Positions 5,751-14,947 of a stretch of 64,000 bases of DNA are shown piece by piece. The position numbers were made by a program, and so were the translations under genes. The notes beneath the pieces are model-generated. The model was not told where the DNA came from and ran no database searches. It saw only the letters and a list, made by a program, of their open reading frames with translations. Position 1 is the stretch's first letter, and each line of letters starts with the position of its first letter. Source of the DNA: Flavobacterium croceum DSM 17960 (GTDB taxonomy: Bacteria; Bacteroidota; Bacteroidia; Flavobacteriales; Flavobacteriaceae); assembly GCF_002917885.1 (NCBI RefSeq), contig NZ_PQNY01000011.1, positions 1 to 64,000 on the forward strand, written 5' to 3'.

Positions 5751-7982
5751 TTATCTTCTAGTGTTAAAATAGTCTTCAAAAGCATAGCAATTTTTATTCG
5801 ATAATTCATAGTATTCATCTTCTTGAACTTGCTTGAGTTTTTTATAATCTTCAGCAAGCCACAAGCAAAGGGCTTTAAATTTTTTTGCTTTTGCATGTTT
5901 ATAAGCCAATCTATAATATTTTTTGGATAATAAGCTGTTTTGAAATTCAGCCTCATCTTCAGGAAAAGGTTCTACATCATATGCAGAAACACTATATCTT
6001 CGCATCATCCAAGAATTTCCACTTATAGTCATGTTTTTATATCCATTTGCAACTATAAAATAATAGTAATCTCTATTTTTCTCTTTCGTATTGTTGGCTT
6101 TATTAAGATATTCAATCAACTTGCGAGTGTAAGAAGTTTTGGTTACATAGAATGTTTCTTTATTTTTTATAAAATCAGGAGTGTAATTAAATTCAAAAAA
6201 TGGATTTTTATCAAAACTATTGCTTCCATTACTATAAATGTTCCAGTTAGAATAATAATCATTCCAGTACTTTTTATCCACTTTTTTAAAGAACTCTAAG
6301 GCTTTGTTAAGATTATTTTGTCTAATATATTTTGTGCCTAATAAATCAAAAAGTCTCGATTTTTCATTAATAATCCTACTTTTCAACCATTCTTCAAAAT
6401 GGCAATTAGTCTTTGTTATTTCTGCTTTCTTTATTATATTTTCTACTTGTTTCGGGGTATATAGTATGTCTACATATCCAAAATAATCATAAAAATAATC
6501 GCGATAAGAGCCACGCTTGTGCTTACGAGATTTCCAAGATATATTTGGCTGATAACTATCATAATAACTATTCCTATTAATATCGTTTACTTTAGAAAAC
6601 AAAAATGCAGCATCAGTAGTATTTCCAAGATACTCTAACTCGCGTGCTATTGCAAATAAAAACTTTTTATTTTTTTTATTTTTTAACAAAATCGATTGAA
6701 CTTCTTGCGTAATTATGGCTTTGTTATTTTGTTGATTAGCCGTTAGACTTAATGCTTTGATTATCTGAACATCTTTAAATAAACTATCTGTTGAAGTAAG
6801 TTTTTTTTCTAATAAATGAACTAGATTTAAACTTTTATCATACTTTTTAGTAATAAATGATAATTGCGCTTTACATACTTCTATTTGTACATTATTTAAA
6901 TTGATAGAATTTAAAAATAATAATAGCTCATTAGCATACTTTCTATCGTTGTTAATTCTCTTTTCCAATGCTTGGTAAGAGAAAATACGATTTTCATTCC
7001 AATAGTCATTTCCTGAAATCGAAGGATTAAAATTGGTGTAATACGGTGTTAAAACCCAATCTTCTATTTTGTTTAGTTCTCTTAAAAGTATAAAAATATT
7101 AAAATCAGATTCTGGGTTCAATTCAAATGCTTTTTTGATATACTCCAAAGCTCTATCATGTTTTTTGGTAGCAGCAAAAGCATAAACATTGGCTTTCTCG
7201 GGTTTTGTTTTAGCATGTTTTAAAACTTCAGTAATTGGAACTTCTTTGTTATAAAATGAATATACTGGAAATCTTTTATCAGTAGCGTTTGCAAAAACCT
7301 GAGAGGTGAAAAAGTTTTGTAATGCTTTGTCTGGTTCAACTATGGCTCTAAAATACATAGACCAATAATTAATACTATTTAGATTATTATTAGTTATTGT
7401 GTTGTAAATACGAATTACATCTTTACTTAATCCGCCATAAAAAGCCATTCGTATTGCTAAAAATTTGTAGCGAAGTTTTAATTCCAAATTGTTCGTTTTC
7501 TCGGCAAATTTCAAAGCATCGTTTACTTTATTTTTAATAATTTTTATTTCAATAGTTTCTGTACGCTCCCAAGGGTCACTATAAAACATATTTGCAATTT
7601 CGCAAGACTTAGCAAATTTCAAGTAGTTGATAGCTTCAAAATCTTTTTGCTGGTATAAAAATGCAATCATTTTGTTACCGCTTTTTTGACTGAAATTTTG
7701 GATTGGAATTTTATAAACGGCTTCAATAATAGCATCAATTGGTACCTTTTTTTTACAGTATTCATACCAAAGTTTATCATTAGGCTCAATAATTAATTGC
7801 TCTTTTAATGAACTAGCATTATAATAATAATTAGCAGAGTAATGAAAGCCATCAAATAATTGACAATTAAAATGATTGCTGTCTAAAAATTGCATTCTAA
7901 TATCTTCGCCATAGGGATAAAAACCACAAGCAAAAGAAAAACTATTTGCTAAAAGAAGTATATATACTATTAATTTCTTCAT
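5751..7982 (-). CDS. Large exported alpha-helical (TPR-like) protein
   Basis: The chosen start (MKKLIVYILLLANSFSFACG) gives 743 residues with a signal peptide; an ATG 24 bases further upstream would put extra residues before it. The body is built of helical repeats. A clear tetratricopeptide-type unit lies near residues 270-310 (ANVYAFAATKKHDRALEYIKKAF), and others sit near residues 560-600. The protein probably sits in the periplasm or on the surface. The start overlaps the end of the preceding lipoprotein gene by 41 bases, so the two are translationally coupled and probably work together. The function is unknown. Confidence 0.75.
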   Translation of the reverse strand: MKKLIVYILLLANSFSFACGFYPYGEDIRMQFLDSNHFNCQLFDGFHYSANYYYNASSLKEQLIIEPNDKLWYEYCKKKVPIDAIIEAVYKIPIQNFSQKSGNKMIAFLYQQKDFEAINYLKFAKSCEIANMFYSDPWERTETIEIKIIKNKVNDALKFAEKTNNLELKLRYKFLAIRMAFYGGLSKDVIRIYNTITNNNLNSINYWSMYFRAIVEPDKALQNFFTSQVFANATDKRFPVYSFYNKEVPITEVLKHAKTKPEKANVYAFAATKKHDRALEYIKKAFELNPESDFNIFILLRELNKIEDWVLTPYYTNFNPSISGNDYWNENRIFSYQALEKRINNDRKYANELLLFLNSINLNNVQIEVCKAQLSFITKKYDKSLNLVHLLEKKLTSTDSLFKDVQIIKALSLTANQQNNKAIITQEVQSILLKNKKNKKFLFAIARELEYLGNTTDAAFLFSKVNDINRNSYYDSYQPNISWKSRKHKRGSYRDYFYDYFGYVDILYTPKQVENIIKKAEITKTNCHFEEWLKSRIINEKSRLFDLLGTKYIRQNNLNKALEFFKKVDKKYWNDYYSNWNIYSNGSNSFDKNPFFEFNYTPDFIKNKETFYVTKTSYTRKLIEYLNKANNTKEKNRDYYYFIVANGYKNMTISGNSWMMRRYSVSAYDVEPFPEDEAEFQNSLLSKKYYRLAYKHAKAKKFKALCLWLAEDYKKLKQVQEDEYYELSNKNCYAFEDYFNTRR

Positions 7983-8970
7983 TGGTATATTTTTGAAGTG
8001 GTGCATCGTCTAAATGGAATAATGCAATGGTTGTTGTTGAATCAAAATCAATATTTTTCTTTAATAAAGCTATAGTTTTTTCAATGGTTTCTTTAGTAAC
8101 TTGCTCATACTTTATTTTGTCGCCAATCCTAATGTAGTTTTCATCTACTTGAACATCTTCAGTTACTTCGTACCACAAATCATCTATCTTTTTCATATTT
8201 TTTATAAGATATTCATGATTGTTGTACATTACATTTTGAAATTGATTGTTTTGGTATAATTGCATCCAAGAATAAATTGGAAGAGCAATATCAACATGTA
8301 AAGGATATTTTGAAGTGCCTGATAAATATTTAGATAATTCCTCAATATCCAATATTGAATTTTGTTTAGGACTTTCTAGAGGGTTTAATAAATTATAACA
8401 CATTAAGGTTACTTTATCAACAGGAGGAATCCCCATTTTTTCTCGATATTTGTATGGATACAAACGCAATGTGCAACTAATTTCTTTTGATGATATTGAT
8501 TTTAATTTCTTTAAAAAGTAAAAATATTTGTCTTTAGACTTAATTGTCCAATCGCAGTCCATTTGGAATTCTTTTACTACAATTCCTTTTTCAAAGTCTT
8601 CTGTTCTATATTTATTAATAAGAAAATTAATATTGTCGGCAAGTAAATCCAATTCATTAAAAGAACTTTTTAAAAAAACTTCATTTTTGATAAAAACGGT
8701 AGGAACGATTTCAATAATAGTATCATATATATTCATTCTGTTTTTTGAAAACGGAATGTTGCCCATTAATTCATTATGCTCTACTTCAAAAAATTTGACA
8801 TACAATTTTTTTGTATTCGTAGTTTTCAAAATAGAATCGGCTTGCTCCTGAAGTCTTGAATCACTTGTTTTCCAATAATAAAATGCTCGCTCTACATTTT
8901 TTATATTATTTTCATTTTTACATGAAAAAAGGATTACAGAAAGTAAAGCTAAAAACAGTGTTTTTTTCAT
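7942..8970 (-). CDS. Lipoprotein with TIM-barrel-like (glycoside-hydrolase-like) body
   Basis: The 342-residue protein has a lipoprotein signal with Cys17 (LLSVILFSCKNE). The centre shows a spaced pattern typical of barrel hydrolase-like proteins: FQMDCDW about residue 136, then LRLYPY, VTLMCYNLL, and VDIALPIYSW. It resembles DUF3142-type proteins, but no catalytic residues can be assigned with confidence. It is the first gene of a two-gene operon with the large helical protein at 5751-7982, and the unit is bounded by inverted copies of one terminator. Confidence 0.72.
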   Translation of the reverse strand: MKKTLFLALLSVILFSCKNENNIKNVERAFYYWKTSDSRLQEQADSILKTTNTKKLYVKFFEVEHNELMGNIPFSKNRMNIYDTIIEIVPTVFIKNEVFLKSSFNELDLLADNINFLINKYRTEDFEKGIVVKEFQMDCDWTIKSKDKYFYFLKKLKSISSKEISCTLRLYPYKYREKMGIPPVDKVTLMCYNLLNPLESPKQNSILDIEELSKYLSGTSKYPLHVDIALPIYSWMQLYQNNQFQNVMYNNHEYLIKNMKKIDDLWYEVTEDVQVDENYIRIGDKIKYEQVTKETIEKTIALLKKNIDFDSTTTIALFHLDDAPLQKYTNEEINSIYTSFSK

Positions 8971-9040
8971 TGGGTTAGTGATTTTTGGTTATAACGTAAA
9001 TTTGTATTAAAATTATATATTATTTACTTAGTTTAATAAA

Positions 9041-9068
9041 AAACCTCGTTTATTTCTAAACGAGGTTT
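9041..9068 (-). terminator. Intrinsic terminator of pepD
   Basis: A 12-bp stem (AAACCTCGTTTA, 9041-9052, pairing with 9057-9068) with a four-base loop is followed on the minus strand by a T tract, 50 bases after the pepD stop. Read on the minus strand it matches the 5715-5746 hairpin at nearly every base. Confidence 0.8.
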
Positions 9069-9076
9069 GAATACAT

Positions 9077-9098
9077 TCACTTCGACTGTGCTCGGTGA
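9077..9098. repeat. Possible dispersed-repeat remnant
   Basis: The 22-base segment starts TCAC and ends GTGA around a CTTCGACTGTGCTC core. Similar cores are scattered between genes in many Flavobacterial genomes, but only one copy is seen here. It lies between the pepD stop and its terminator. Confidence 0.25.
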
Positions 9099-9118
9099 TA
9101 TATTGTAAAAGTAATCTA

Positions 9119-10582
9119 CTAATTCTTAACGGGTATATTCGCTAATATCTCGAGCAAGAACTTCCAAAACTTTTGCGAAGATGAAATACTCGCTCTTTCG
9201 TCTGGACTATGTGCCCCATGAATGGTTGGGCCAAACGAAATCATATCCATTTCGGGATAATTAGTGCCCAAAATACCACATTCTAAACCAGCATGACATG
9301 CTACTACACTAGGCTTAGAACCGTTTTGTTTTTCATAAATTTGTACCAAAAGGTTTAATATTTCAGAGTTTACATTGGGCGTCCAACCTGGATAGCTTCC
9401 GCCAAATTCTACTTCGCAACCAAACAATTCGTAAGCTGAACGCAGGGCATTGGCCAAATCAAATTTTGAACTTTCTACAGAAGAACGTGTTAAATTTTGA
9501 ATCGAAATTTCACCATCTTTTACGATAACTCTTGCAATATTATTAGAAGTTTCTACCAAATCTGGCATATCGGCGCTCATGCGGTAAACGCCATTGTGAG
9601 CTGCATAAATCGCACGAAGTAAGCCTTCTTGAACGCCTAAATCCATCACTTTTGCAGGTAAATCTGACTTCTCAATTTCGATAGTCAAATTAGGTTCCAT
9701 TGTTTTGAATTCGGCTTTAATATCGCTAATAACTTCTTGCATGTCAAACACAAAAGCTTCGTCATACATTGCAGCAACAATCACTTTAGCTACACTTTCT
9801 CTCGGAATCGCATTGCGCAGGCTTCCGCCAGAAATTTCACTAATTTGAAGCCCAAAATTTTCAAAGCCATCAAATAAAAGGCGATTCATGATTTTGTTGG
9901 CATTTCCTAAACCTTTGTGAATATCCATACCCGAGTGTCCGCCATTCAATCCTTTTACTGTAATGGTATAACCCACAGAGCCTTCGGGAGTTTCTTCTTC
10001 ATGATAGGTTCTTGTAGCGGTTACATCAACCCCACCAGCACATCCTATATCTATTTCGTCGTCTTCTTCGGTATCGAGGTTTAATAGAATTTCTCCTTTT
10101 AAAATACCACCTTTTAAGTTTAAAGCACCTGTCATGCCTGTTTCTTCATCAATTGTAAAAAGTGCGTCAATGGCTGGATGCGGAATATCGGTATTTTCCA
10201 AAATGGCCATAATAGCCGCTACACCAAGCCCGTTATCTGCACCAAGCGTTGTTCCTTTTGCTTTCACCCAATCACCATCAACATACATATCAATACCTTG
10301 TGTATCAAAATCGAACGTTGTATCGTTGTTTTTTTGGTGTACCATATCCAAATGCCCTTGTAGCACAATGGTTTTACGATTTTCCATTCCTGGAGTTGCG
10401 GGTTTTCTGATGATTACGTTGTGTATTTCATCTTCAAAAGTTTCTAGTCCTAAACTAGTGCCAAAATTTTTCATAAATTCAATAACACGCTGTTCTTTTT
10501 TTGAAGGGCGTGGTACTGCATTCAAATCGGCAAATTTATTCCAAAGGGCTTTGGGCTCTAAATTTCTTATTTCTTGACTCAT
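9119..10582 (-). CDS. pepD: Aminoacyl-histidine dipeptidase PepD (M20 family)
   Basis: The 487-residue cytosolic zinc dipeptidase cleaves Xaa-His dipeptides such as carnosine. Metal and catalytic motifs are visible: LQGHLDMVHQ (about residues 74-83), TLGADNGLGVAAI, TIDEETGMTGA and LLNLDTEEDDE, plus GGHSGMDIHKG in the lid region and GCHAGLECG-like ACHAGLECGIL near the C-terminus. Length is normal for the family. It is a single-gene unit with a promoter at 10663-10692 and a terminator at 9041-9068. Confidence 0.95.
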   Translation of the reverse strand: MSQEIRNLEPKALWNKFADLNAVPRPSKKEQRVIEFMKNFGTSLGLETFEDEIHNVIIRKPATPGMENRKTIVLQGHLDMVHQKNNDTTFDFDTQGIDMYVDGDWVKAKGTTLGADNGLGVAAIMAILENTDIPHPAIDALFTIDEETGMTGALNLKGGILKGEILLNLDTEEDDEIDIGCAGGVDVTATRTYHEEETPEGSVGYTITVKGLNGGHSGMDIHKGLGNANKIMNRLLFDGFENFGLQISEISGGSLRNAIPRESVAKVIVAAMYDEAFVFDMQEVISDIKAEFKTMEPNLTIEIEKSDLPAKVMDLGVQEGLLRAIYAAHNGVYRMSADMPDLVETSNNIARVIVKDGEISIQNLTRSSVESSKFDLANALRSAYELFGCEVEFGGSYPGWTPNVNSEILNLLVQIYEKQNGSKPSVVACHAGLECGILGTNYPEMDMISFGPTIHGAHSPDERASISSSQKFWKFLLEILANIPVKN

Positions 10583-10662
10583 TAGGTTTGTTTTTTGCTA
10601 CATAGTTCACAGATTTTGAAAACCTGTTTCATCTGAAGCTCGATTTATAAAATAGTAAAATA

Positions 10663-10692
10663 CAAAGTTACAAAGTTTAGTTTCTTTGCAAA
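10663..10692 (-). promoter_or_regulatory. Predicted pepD promoter
   Basis: On the minus strand TTTG (10692-10689) and TAACTTTG (10670-10663) are 18 bases apart, matching the Bacteroidetes promoter consensus. Transcription would start about 75 bases before the pepD ATG. Confidence 0.6.
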
Positions 10693-10729
10693 TTGATTTG
10701 TGATTATATTTACATTTTTGTTTGTAATA

Positions 10730-11791
10730 ATGAAAAGAAAATATTCTCTTACTTTATTCTTAATCTTTCAAATTGTTTTTCTGAAAGTGATAGCCTTTTT
10801 TCCTGAAATAATTGAACAAATTTACAGCAATGGTTTGTATGTGTATATTTCGAAAATAACAAGAACAGTTTTTGGTAAAATTCCTTTTTCGGTAGGTGAT
10901 ATTGTGTATGTTTTTTTTATTTTTTATTTGTTAATACAACTTTGGAAAACAAGAAAATCATGGCGACTACAATGGAAAAAGAATGTGTTGAATGTTGTAA
11001 ATGTTGTGTCGGTGGCTTATTTTTTGTTTCATTTTTTGTGGGCGTTTAACTATTACCGCGTTCCGCTACATAAAAAAATGAATGTAAACAACGAGTATAC
11101 GAACACTCAATTAATTGCCTTTACAGAGAAACTTATTGCTAAAACCAATGAAATTCAGGTGAAATTGACACACAATAAACTTAAAAAAGTTGTACCCACG
11201 TATACCATTTCTCATATTGATAGTATTACACAACAAGGCTACGATAATTTGGCAAAAAAATACCCTAATTTGAGCTATACCATAAGTAGTAGAAAGCAGT
11301 CTTTGTTAAGTGTACCGCTTATCTATATGGGTTTTAGTGGGTATTTTAATCCTTTTACAGGAGAAGCACAAGTAAATAATAAACTGCCTTTGTACACTTA
11401 CCCCAATGTATTATGTCATGAAATGGCACATCAGCTTGGCTATGGAAGCGAAGCAGAATGCAATTTCATCGGTTTTTTAGCGGGTATAGATACTGACGAT
11501 TTGTATTGTCAATATTCGGCATTGAGTAACGCTTTAAACTATTGTATGAATACGATTGCTGAAGATGATGTAAAATCCTTTCAACAATTAAAATCTAAAA
11601 TTAACCAAGGTGTTTTACAAAACTATAAAGAAACAAAACTTTTTTGGCAACAGTATGATAGTTTTATAGACAAAGGTTTCCATGCCTTTTACGACCAATA
11701 TTTAAAAGTAAATCAACAAAAAGATGGCATAAAGAGTTATAGTAAATATGTAGGCTTATTGATTAATTATTATACAATCTATCAACTTTAA
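10730..11791 (+). CDS. DUF3810 membrane protein, putative zinc metallohydrolase
   Basis: The ATG start (MKRKYSL) is preferred to an upstream GTG at 10700 and gives 353 residues. About three N-terminal membrane helices (first 110 residues) are followed by a soluble domain with a zinc-peptidase-like motif, CHEMAHQLG (HExxH), and a downstream SEAECNFIGFLA segment that may supply the third ligand. This is the DUF3810 family layout. The substrate is unknown. The gene is divergent from pepD, and its stop is 10 bases from that of a converging membrane gene. Confidence 0.88.
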   Translation: MKRKYSLTLFLIFQIVFLKVIAFFPEIIEQIYSNGLYVYISKITRTVFGKIPFSVGDIVYVFFIFYLLIQLWKTRKSWRLQWKKNVLNVVNVVSVAYFLFHFLWAFNYYRVPLHKKMNVNNEYTNTQLIAFTEKLIAKTNEIQVKLTHNKLKKVVPTYTISHIDSITQQGYDNLAKKYPNLSYTISSRKQSLLSVPLIYMGFSGYFNPFTGEAQVNNKLPLYTYPNVLCHEMAHQLGYGSEAECNFIGFLAGIDTDDLYCQYSALSNALNYCMNTIAEDDVKSFQQLKSKINQGVLQNYKETKLFWQQYDSFIDKGFHAFYDQYLKVNQQKDGIKSYSKYVGLLINYYTIYQL

Positions 11792-11801
11792 AGTTGGTTA
11801 T

Positions 11802-12212
11802 TTAGTCATAAATCGGTTTTTTAGACTTTAGCCAAATCGCAAGACTGAAAATCCCCAAAGCAGTCGATAATGAATAAAATAGTATACTATTTAAAAGTGT
11901 ATGCGATTTTAATTCGTCATAATAATTGGTATCATATCCATAAATATATCCAAGAACAAGATGAATTAAAAAAAATGCAACAACTAACGAAATAGCCGAC
12001 ACTAAGACTGAAAAAAATATTTTTTCAGAAGCAATTAGTTTATCGTTTGGAAATACATAGATAAGCAAGTTAAAAAATGTTACCAATAGGTAAATAAATA
12101 TTGGCGAAGCTTTATAGTAATTTCCATTAAAAGGAGAATCTACATAAAAAGTGCATAAAATAATAGCGAAAATAATCACTATTAATCGGTATTTTATAAG
12201 CTTTTTATACAT
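11802..12212 (-). CDS. Four-helix membrane protein of unknown function
   Basis: The 136-residue protein has four predicted membrane helices (about residues 8-24, 36-54, 66-90 and 108-128). There is no motif that I recognise. It follows the NADH dehydrogenase gene on the minus strand after a 49-base gap and may be read from it. Confidence 0.7.
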   Translation of the reverse strand: MYKKLIKYRLIVIIFAIILCTFYVDSPFNGNYYKASPIFIYLLVTFFNLLIYVFPNDKLIASEKIFFSVLVSAISLVVAFFLIHLVLGYIYGYDTNYYDELKSHTLLNSILFYSLSTALGIFSLAIWLKSKKPIYD

Positions 12213-12261
12213 ATCAAATAGTGTGATTACAGTAATGTTTTTTTAGAATAATAAATAAAAA

Positions 12262-13566
12262 CTACACTTCGTCGCTTGTAAACGTTACAAAACTTTTCTT
12301 TTTGTAAGGTCTAACAATCAATCTGCCTTCTCTATCGTAGCGAACATAATTGTATACCCAGTTCATAAATACAACCGCTTTGTTTTTAAAACCAATTAAT
12401 GAAAATAAATGCACAAACATCCATACAAACCAAGCAAAAAAGCCACTAAAATGGTATTTAGGTAAATCGACAACGGCTAAGTTTCGCCCAATAGTTGCCA
12501 TAGAACCTTTGTCGTGATATACAAACGGTTTTGTGGGCTTGCCAGCAATATACTTTGGTAAATTTTCTGCCAACAAAGCGGCTTGTTGCATAGCGGGTTG
12601 CGCCATCATGGGGTGACCTTGTGGGTATTGAGTTGTTTCCATACAAGCAATGTCGCCGAGCGCAAAAATATTGTCGTACCCTTTTACGAGATTTATTTCG
12701 TTTACTTTAATTCTTTCTACTCGATCTACCAATGCATCGGCTTTAAGCCCATGTATAGCGGCTCCTTGCACACCTGCTGTCCAGATTACGGTTGCTGTAT
12801 CAAAAACAATATCGGTATTGGTGGTTACAGTCCGGCCATCATAGTTGGTAACTCTGAGGTTTTTGTACACTTTTACACCTAAATTTTCTAAAAACTTTTC
12901 GGAGGCTATCGATGATTTTTCACTCATTGTGTTGAGTACTCTATCGTTGCTTTGTATAAGGTTAATTTGCATTTTTTGAATATCCAAATCGGGATAATCT
13001 TTTTGCAAAATTTCTTTTTTCATCTCTGCCAAAGCTCCTGCAAGTTCTACACCTGTTGGGCCTGCACCAACCAAAACAAAGTTCATCAATGCGTTTCGTT
13101 CGTTTACATCTTTTGTTAAAACAGCTTGCTCAAAATTTTCAAGAATAAAACTTCGTATGTTTAACGATTGCGGAATGGTTTTCATAGACATCGCATTGCG
13201 CTCTATTTCTTTGTTTCCAAAAAAATTAGTCTTGGATCCTGTGGCAATTACTAAATAATCATAACGCAATTCTCCAATTTCTGATATGATTTTATGGTTT
13301 TGGGTATCGATTTCTTTTACAGAAGTCATTCTAAAATAAAAATTTGAAAACCCCTGAATTACTTTTCGTAAAGGATAAGCAATAGAGCCAGCTTCGAGCC
13401 CTCCTGTAGCTACTTGATACAACAAGGGTTGAAAAGTATGGTAGTTTTGTTTGTCTATCAATACGACTTGAAATCCTTTATGGTTGAGTTTTTGAGCGAT
13501 AGTAACGCCTGCAAAACCGCCTCCTATAATTACAATTCTTTTTTGACTACTATCGGGAATGTTCAT
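12262..13566 (-). CDS. ndh: Type II NADH dehydrogenase (NDH-2)
   Basis: The 434-residue flavoprotein oxidises NADH and passes electrons to quinone without pumping protons. The FAD-binding GGGFAGVTIAQKL lies at about residues 15-27, ATGSKTNFFG follows the first domain, the NAD-binding VLVGAGPTGVELAGALAE is near 163-180, and the FAD-contact motif ALGDIA is near 302-307. The C-terminal WFVWMFVHLFSLIGF helices should anchor it to the inner membrane. It probably serves as an entry point of the respiratory chain. Confidence 0.9.
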   Translation of the reverse strand: MNIPDSSQKRIVIIGGGFAGVTIAQKLNHKGFQVVLIDKQNYHTFQPLLYQVATGGLEAGSIAYPLRKVIQGFSNFYFRMTSVKEIDTQNHKIISEIGELRYDYLVIATGSKTNFFGNKEIERNAMSMKTIPQSLNIRSFILENFEQAVLTKDVNERNALMNFVLVGAGPTGVELAGALAEMKKEILQKDYPDLDIQKMQINLIQSNDRVLNTMSEKSSIASEKFLENLGVKVYKNLRVTNYDGRTVTTNTDIVFDTATVIWTAGVQGAAIHGLKADALVDRVERIKVNEINLVKGYDNIFALGDIACMETTQYPQGHPMMAQPAMQQAALLAENLPKYIAGKPTKPFVYHDKGSMATIGRNLAVVDLPKYHFSGFFAWFVWMFVHLFSLIGFKNKAVVFMNWVYNYVRYDREGRLIVRPYKKKSFVTFTSDEV

Positions 13567-13832
13567 ATACAGATACTTATTTGTTATTAAAGGTTGTATA
13601 ATACGCTAGTTAAACTTTGTTTTGAGCACTTTGTTGTATAATACTTTTTCGTGTAGCGATTTTATATACTTTTATAAATTGAAACAATTACAACTACCAT
13701 GTGTATATTAAACAAGGGTAGTGTAGCATAATTTTTTCAAAGGTAATGTTTTTCATTTTTTTGTAATAAAAATCTTGAGTATCATTGTAACAATATAGAA
13801 GATTATCTTACCAATAGATAGCAATTTACGTT

Positions 13833-14315
13833 ATGGAACAACAATTTGTATCTTTATTAAAAGAAAATCAGAACCTTATACACAAAGTATGTAGGCTGTA
13901 TACTTGTACAGAAGATACACATAAAGATTTGTTTCAGGAAATAACAATACAATTATGGAAAGCATATCCAAAATTTAGAGGCGAGGCAAAATTTTCTACT
14001 TGGGCCTATAGAGTAGCGCTCAATACAGCTATAACACTGTATAGAAAAGATGTTAAACAAGTAAAAACAACAGAATACGAAAAGTGTAGTTTTTTTATCA
14101 GTCAGGAAGAATACAACCCCGAAGAGGAAGAACAATTAAAGTTGATGTACAAAGCCATTCATCAGCTTAATGATATTGAAAAAGCATTGGTTTTTATGTA
14201 TTTGGAAGATAAAGATTATACAGAAATAGCAGAAACGCTAGGTATTTCTGAAGTAAACGCAAGAGTAAAAATGAATAGAATAAAAGGTAAATTAAAAAAA
14301 ATATTAAATCCGTAA
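13833..14315 (+). CDS. ECF-family RNA polymerase sigma factor
   Basis: The 160-residue protein contains sigma region 2 (DLFQEITIQLWKAYPKF, then FSTWAYRVALNTA, about residues 29-70) and region 4 with its helix-turn-helix (about residues 108-158, YTEIAETLGISEVNARVK). It directs transcription from an unknown regulon. Fourteen bases later comes a membrane protein gene that takes the place usually held by an anti-sigma factor. The preceding 265-base gap holds candidate promoter sequences but no clear autoregulatory site. Confidence 0.92.
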   Translation: MEQQFVSLLKENQNLIHKVCRLYTCTEDTHKDLFQEITIQLWKAYPKFRGEAKFSTWAYRVALNTAITLYRKDVKQVKTTEYEKCSFFISQEEYNPEEEEQLKLMYKAIHQLNDIEKALVFMYLEDKDYTEIAETLGISEVNARVKMNRIKGKLKKILNP

Positions 14316-14329
14316 TATAAAAAGTGATT

Positions 14330-14947
14330 ATGAAAGAGTTGGATTTATTAAAAAAAGACTGGCAAAAAACACAGTCGCAGTTTAAAGAAGTTAGCGAAAA
14401 CGAAATTTACAGCATGATCCATAAAAAATCGTCATCTGTTGTAAAGTGGATTTTAATTGTGAGTATTATAGAATTTGTGGTGCTTAATGGGATAGGATTG
14501 TTTTTAAGTGATGATTTTACTAAAAAATTTACCGAATTGCATCCTTACTTAAATATTTTTGAAAAAGTAAATTATTTAATTGTTTTAGGTTTTATTTATT
14601 TGTTTTACAGAAACTACAAATCAATATCGGTAGTAGATTCTTCTAAAAGACTTATTGAAGCCATATTGAATACCAGAAAAATTGTAAATATTTATATTAT
14701 TTGGAATATAGCTATTGGTAGCTTTTTTGGTGTTTTTGGTGCTATAGATGGTTTTACAGCCGCTTACAGTAAAAACAATAGCCTAAAAGCACATATAGAA
14801 CCTGTTACTATGGCAATTTCGGTAGCCGTTTCTTTACTAATTATAATCCCTATAATTTGGGTGTTTTATAAACTTGTATATGGGTGGTTACTGCGAAATT
14901 TATCTAAAAACTACGAAGAATTGAAAAAAATTAATTTAGAAAATTAA
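14330..14947 (+). CDS. Membrane protein encoded with the ECF sigma factor
   Basis: The start ATG at 14330 is preferred to a GTG two codons upstream and gives 205 residues. A cytoplasmic N-terminal segment of about 35 residues (LLKKDWQKTQSQFKEVSENEIY) is followed by four membrane helices. There is no zinc-type anti-sigma motif (HxxxCxxC). By position it could be an atypical anti-sigma or sensor for the sigma factor, but this is inference. It overlaps the converging acyltransferase gene by four bases. Confidence 0.72.
   Translation: MKELDLLKKDWQKTQSQFKEVSENEIYSMIHKKSSSVVKWILIVSIIEFVVLNGIGLFLSDDFTKKFTELHPYLNIFEKVNYLIVLGFIYLFYRNYKSISVVDSSKRLIEAILNTRKIVNIYIIWNIAIGSFFGVFGAIDGFTAAYSKNNSLKAHIEPVTMAISVAVSLLIIIPIIWVFYKLVYGWLLRNLSKNYEELKKINLEN

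Noticed and set aside
12583..12882. Plus-strand reading frames across ndh and other long genes
   Set aside because: They are shadows of well-supported genes on the other strand and show no family motif.
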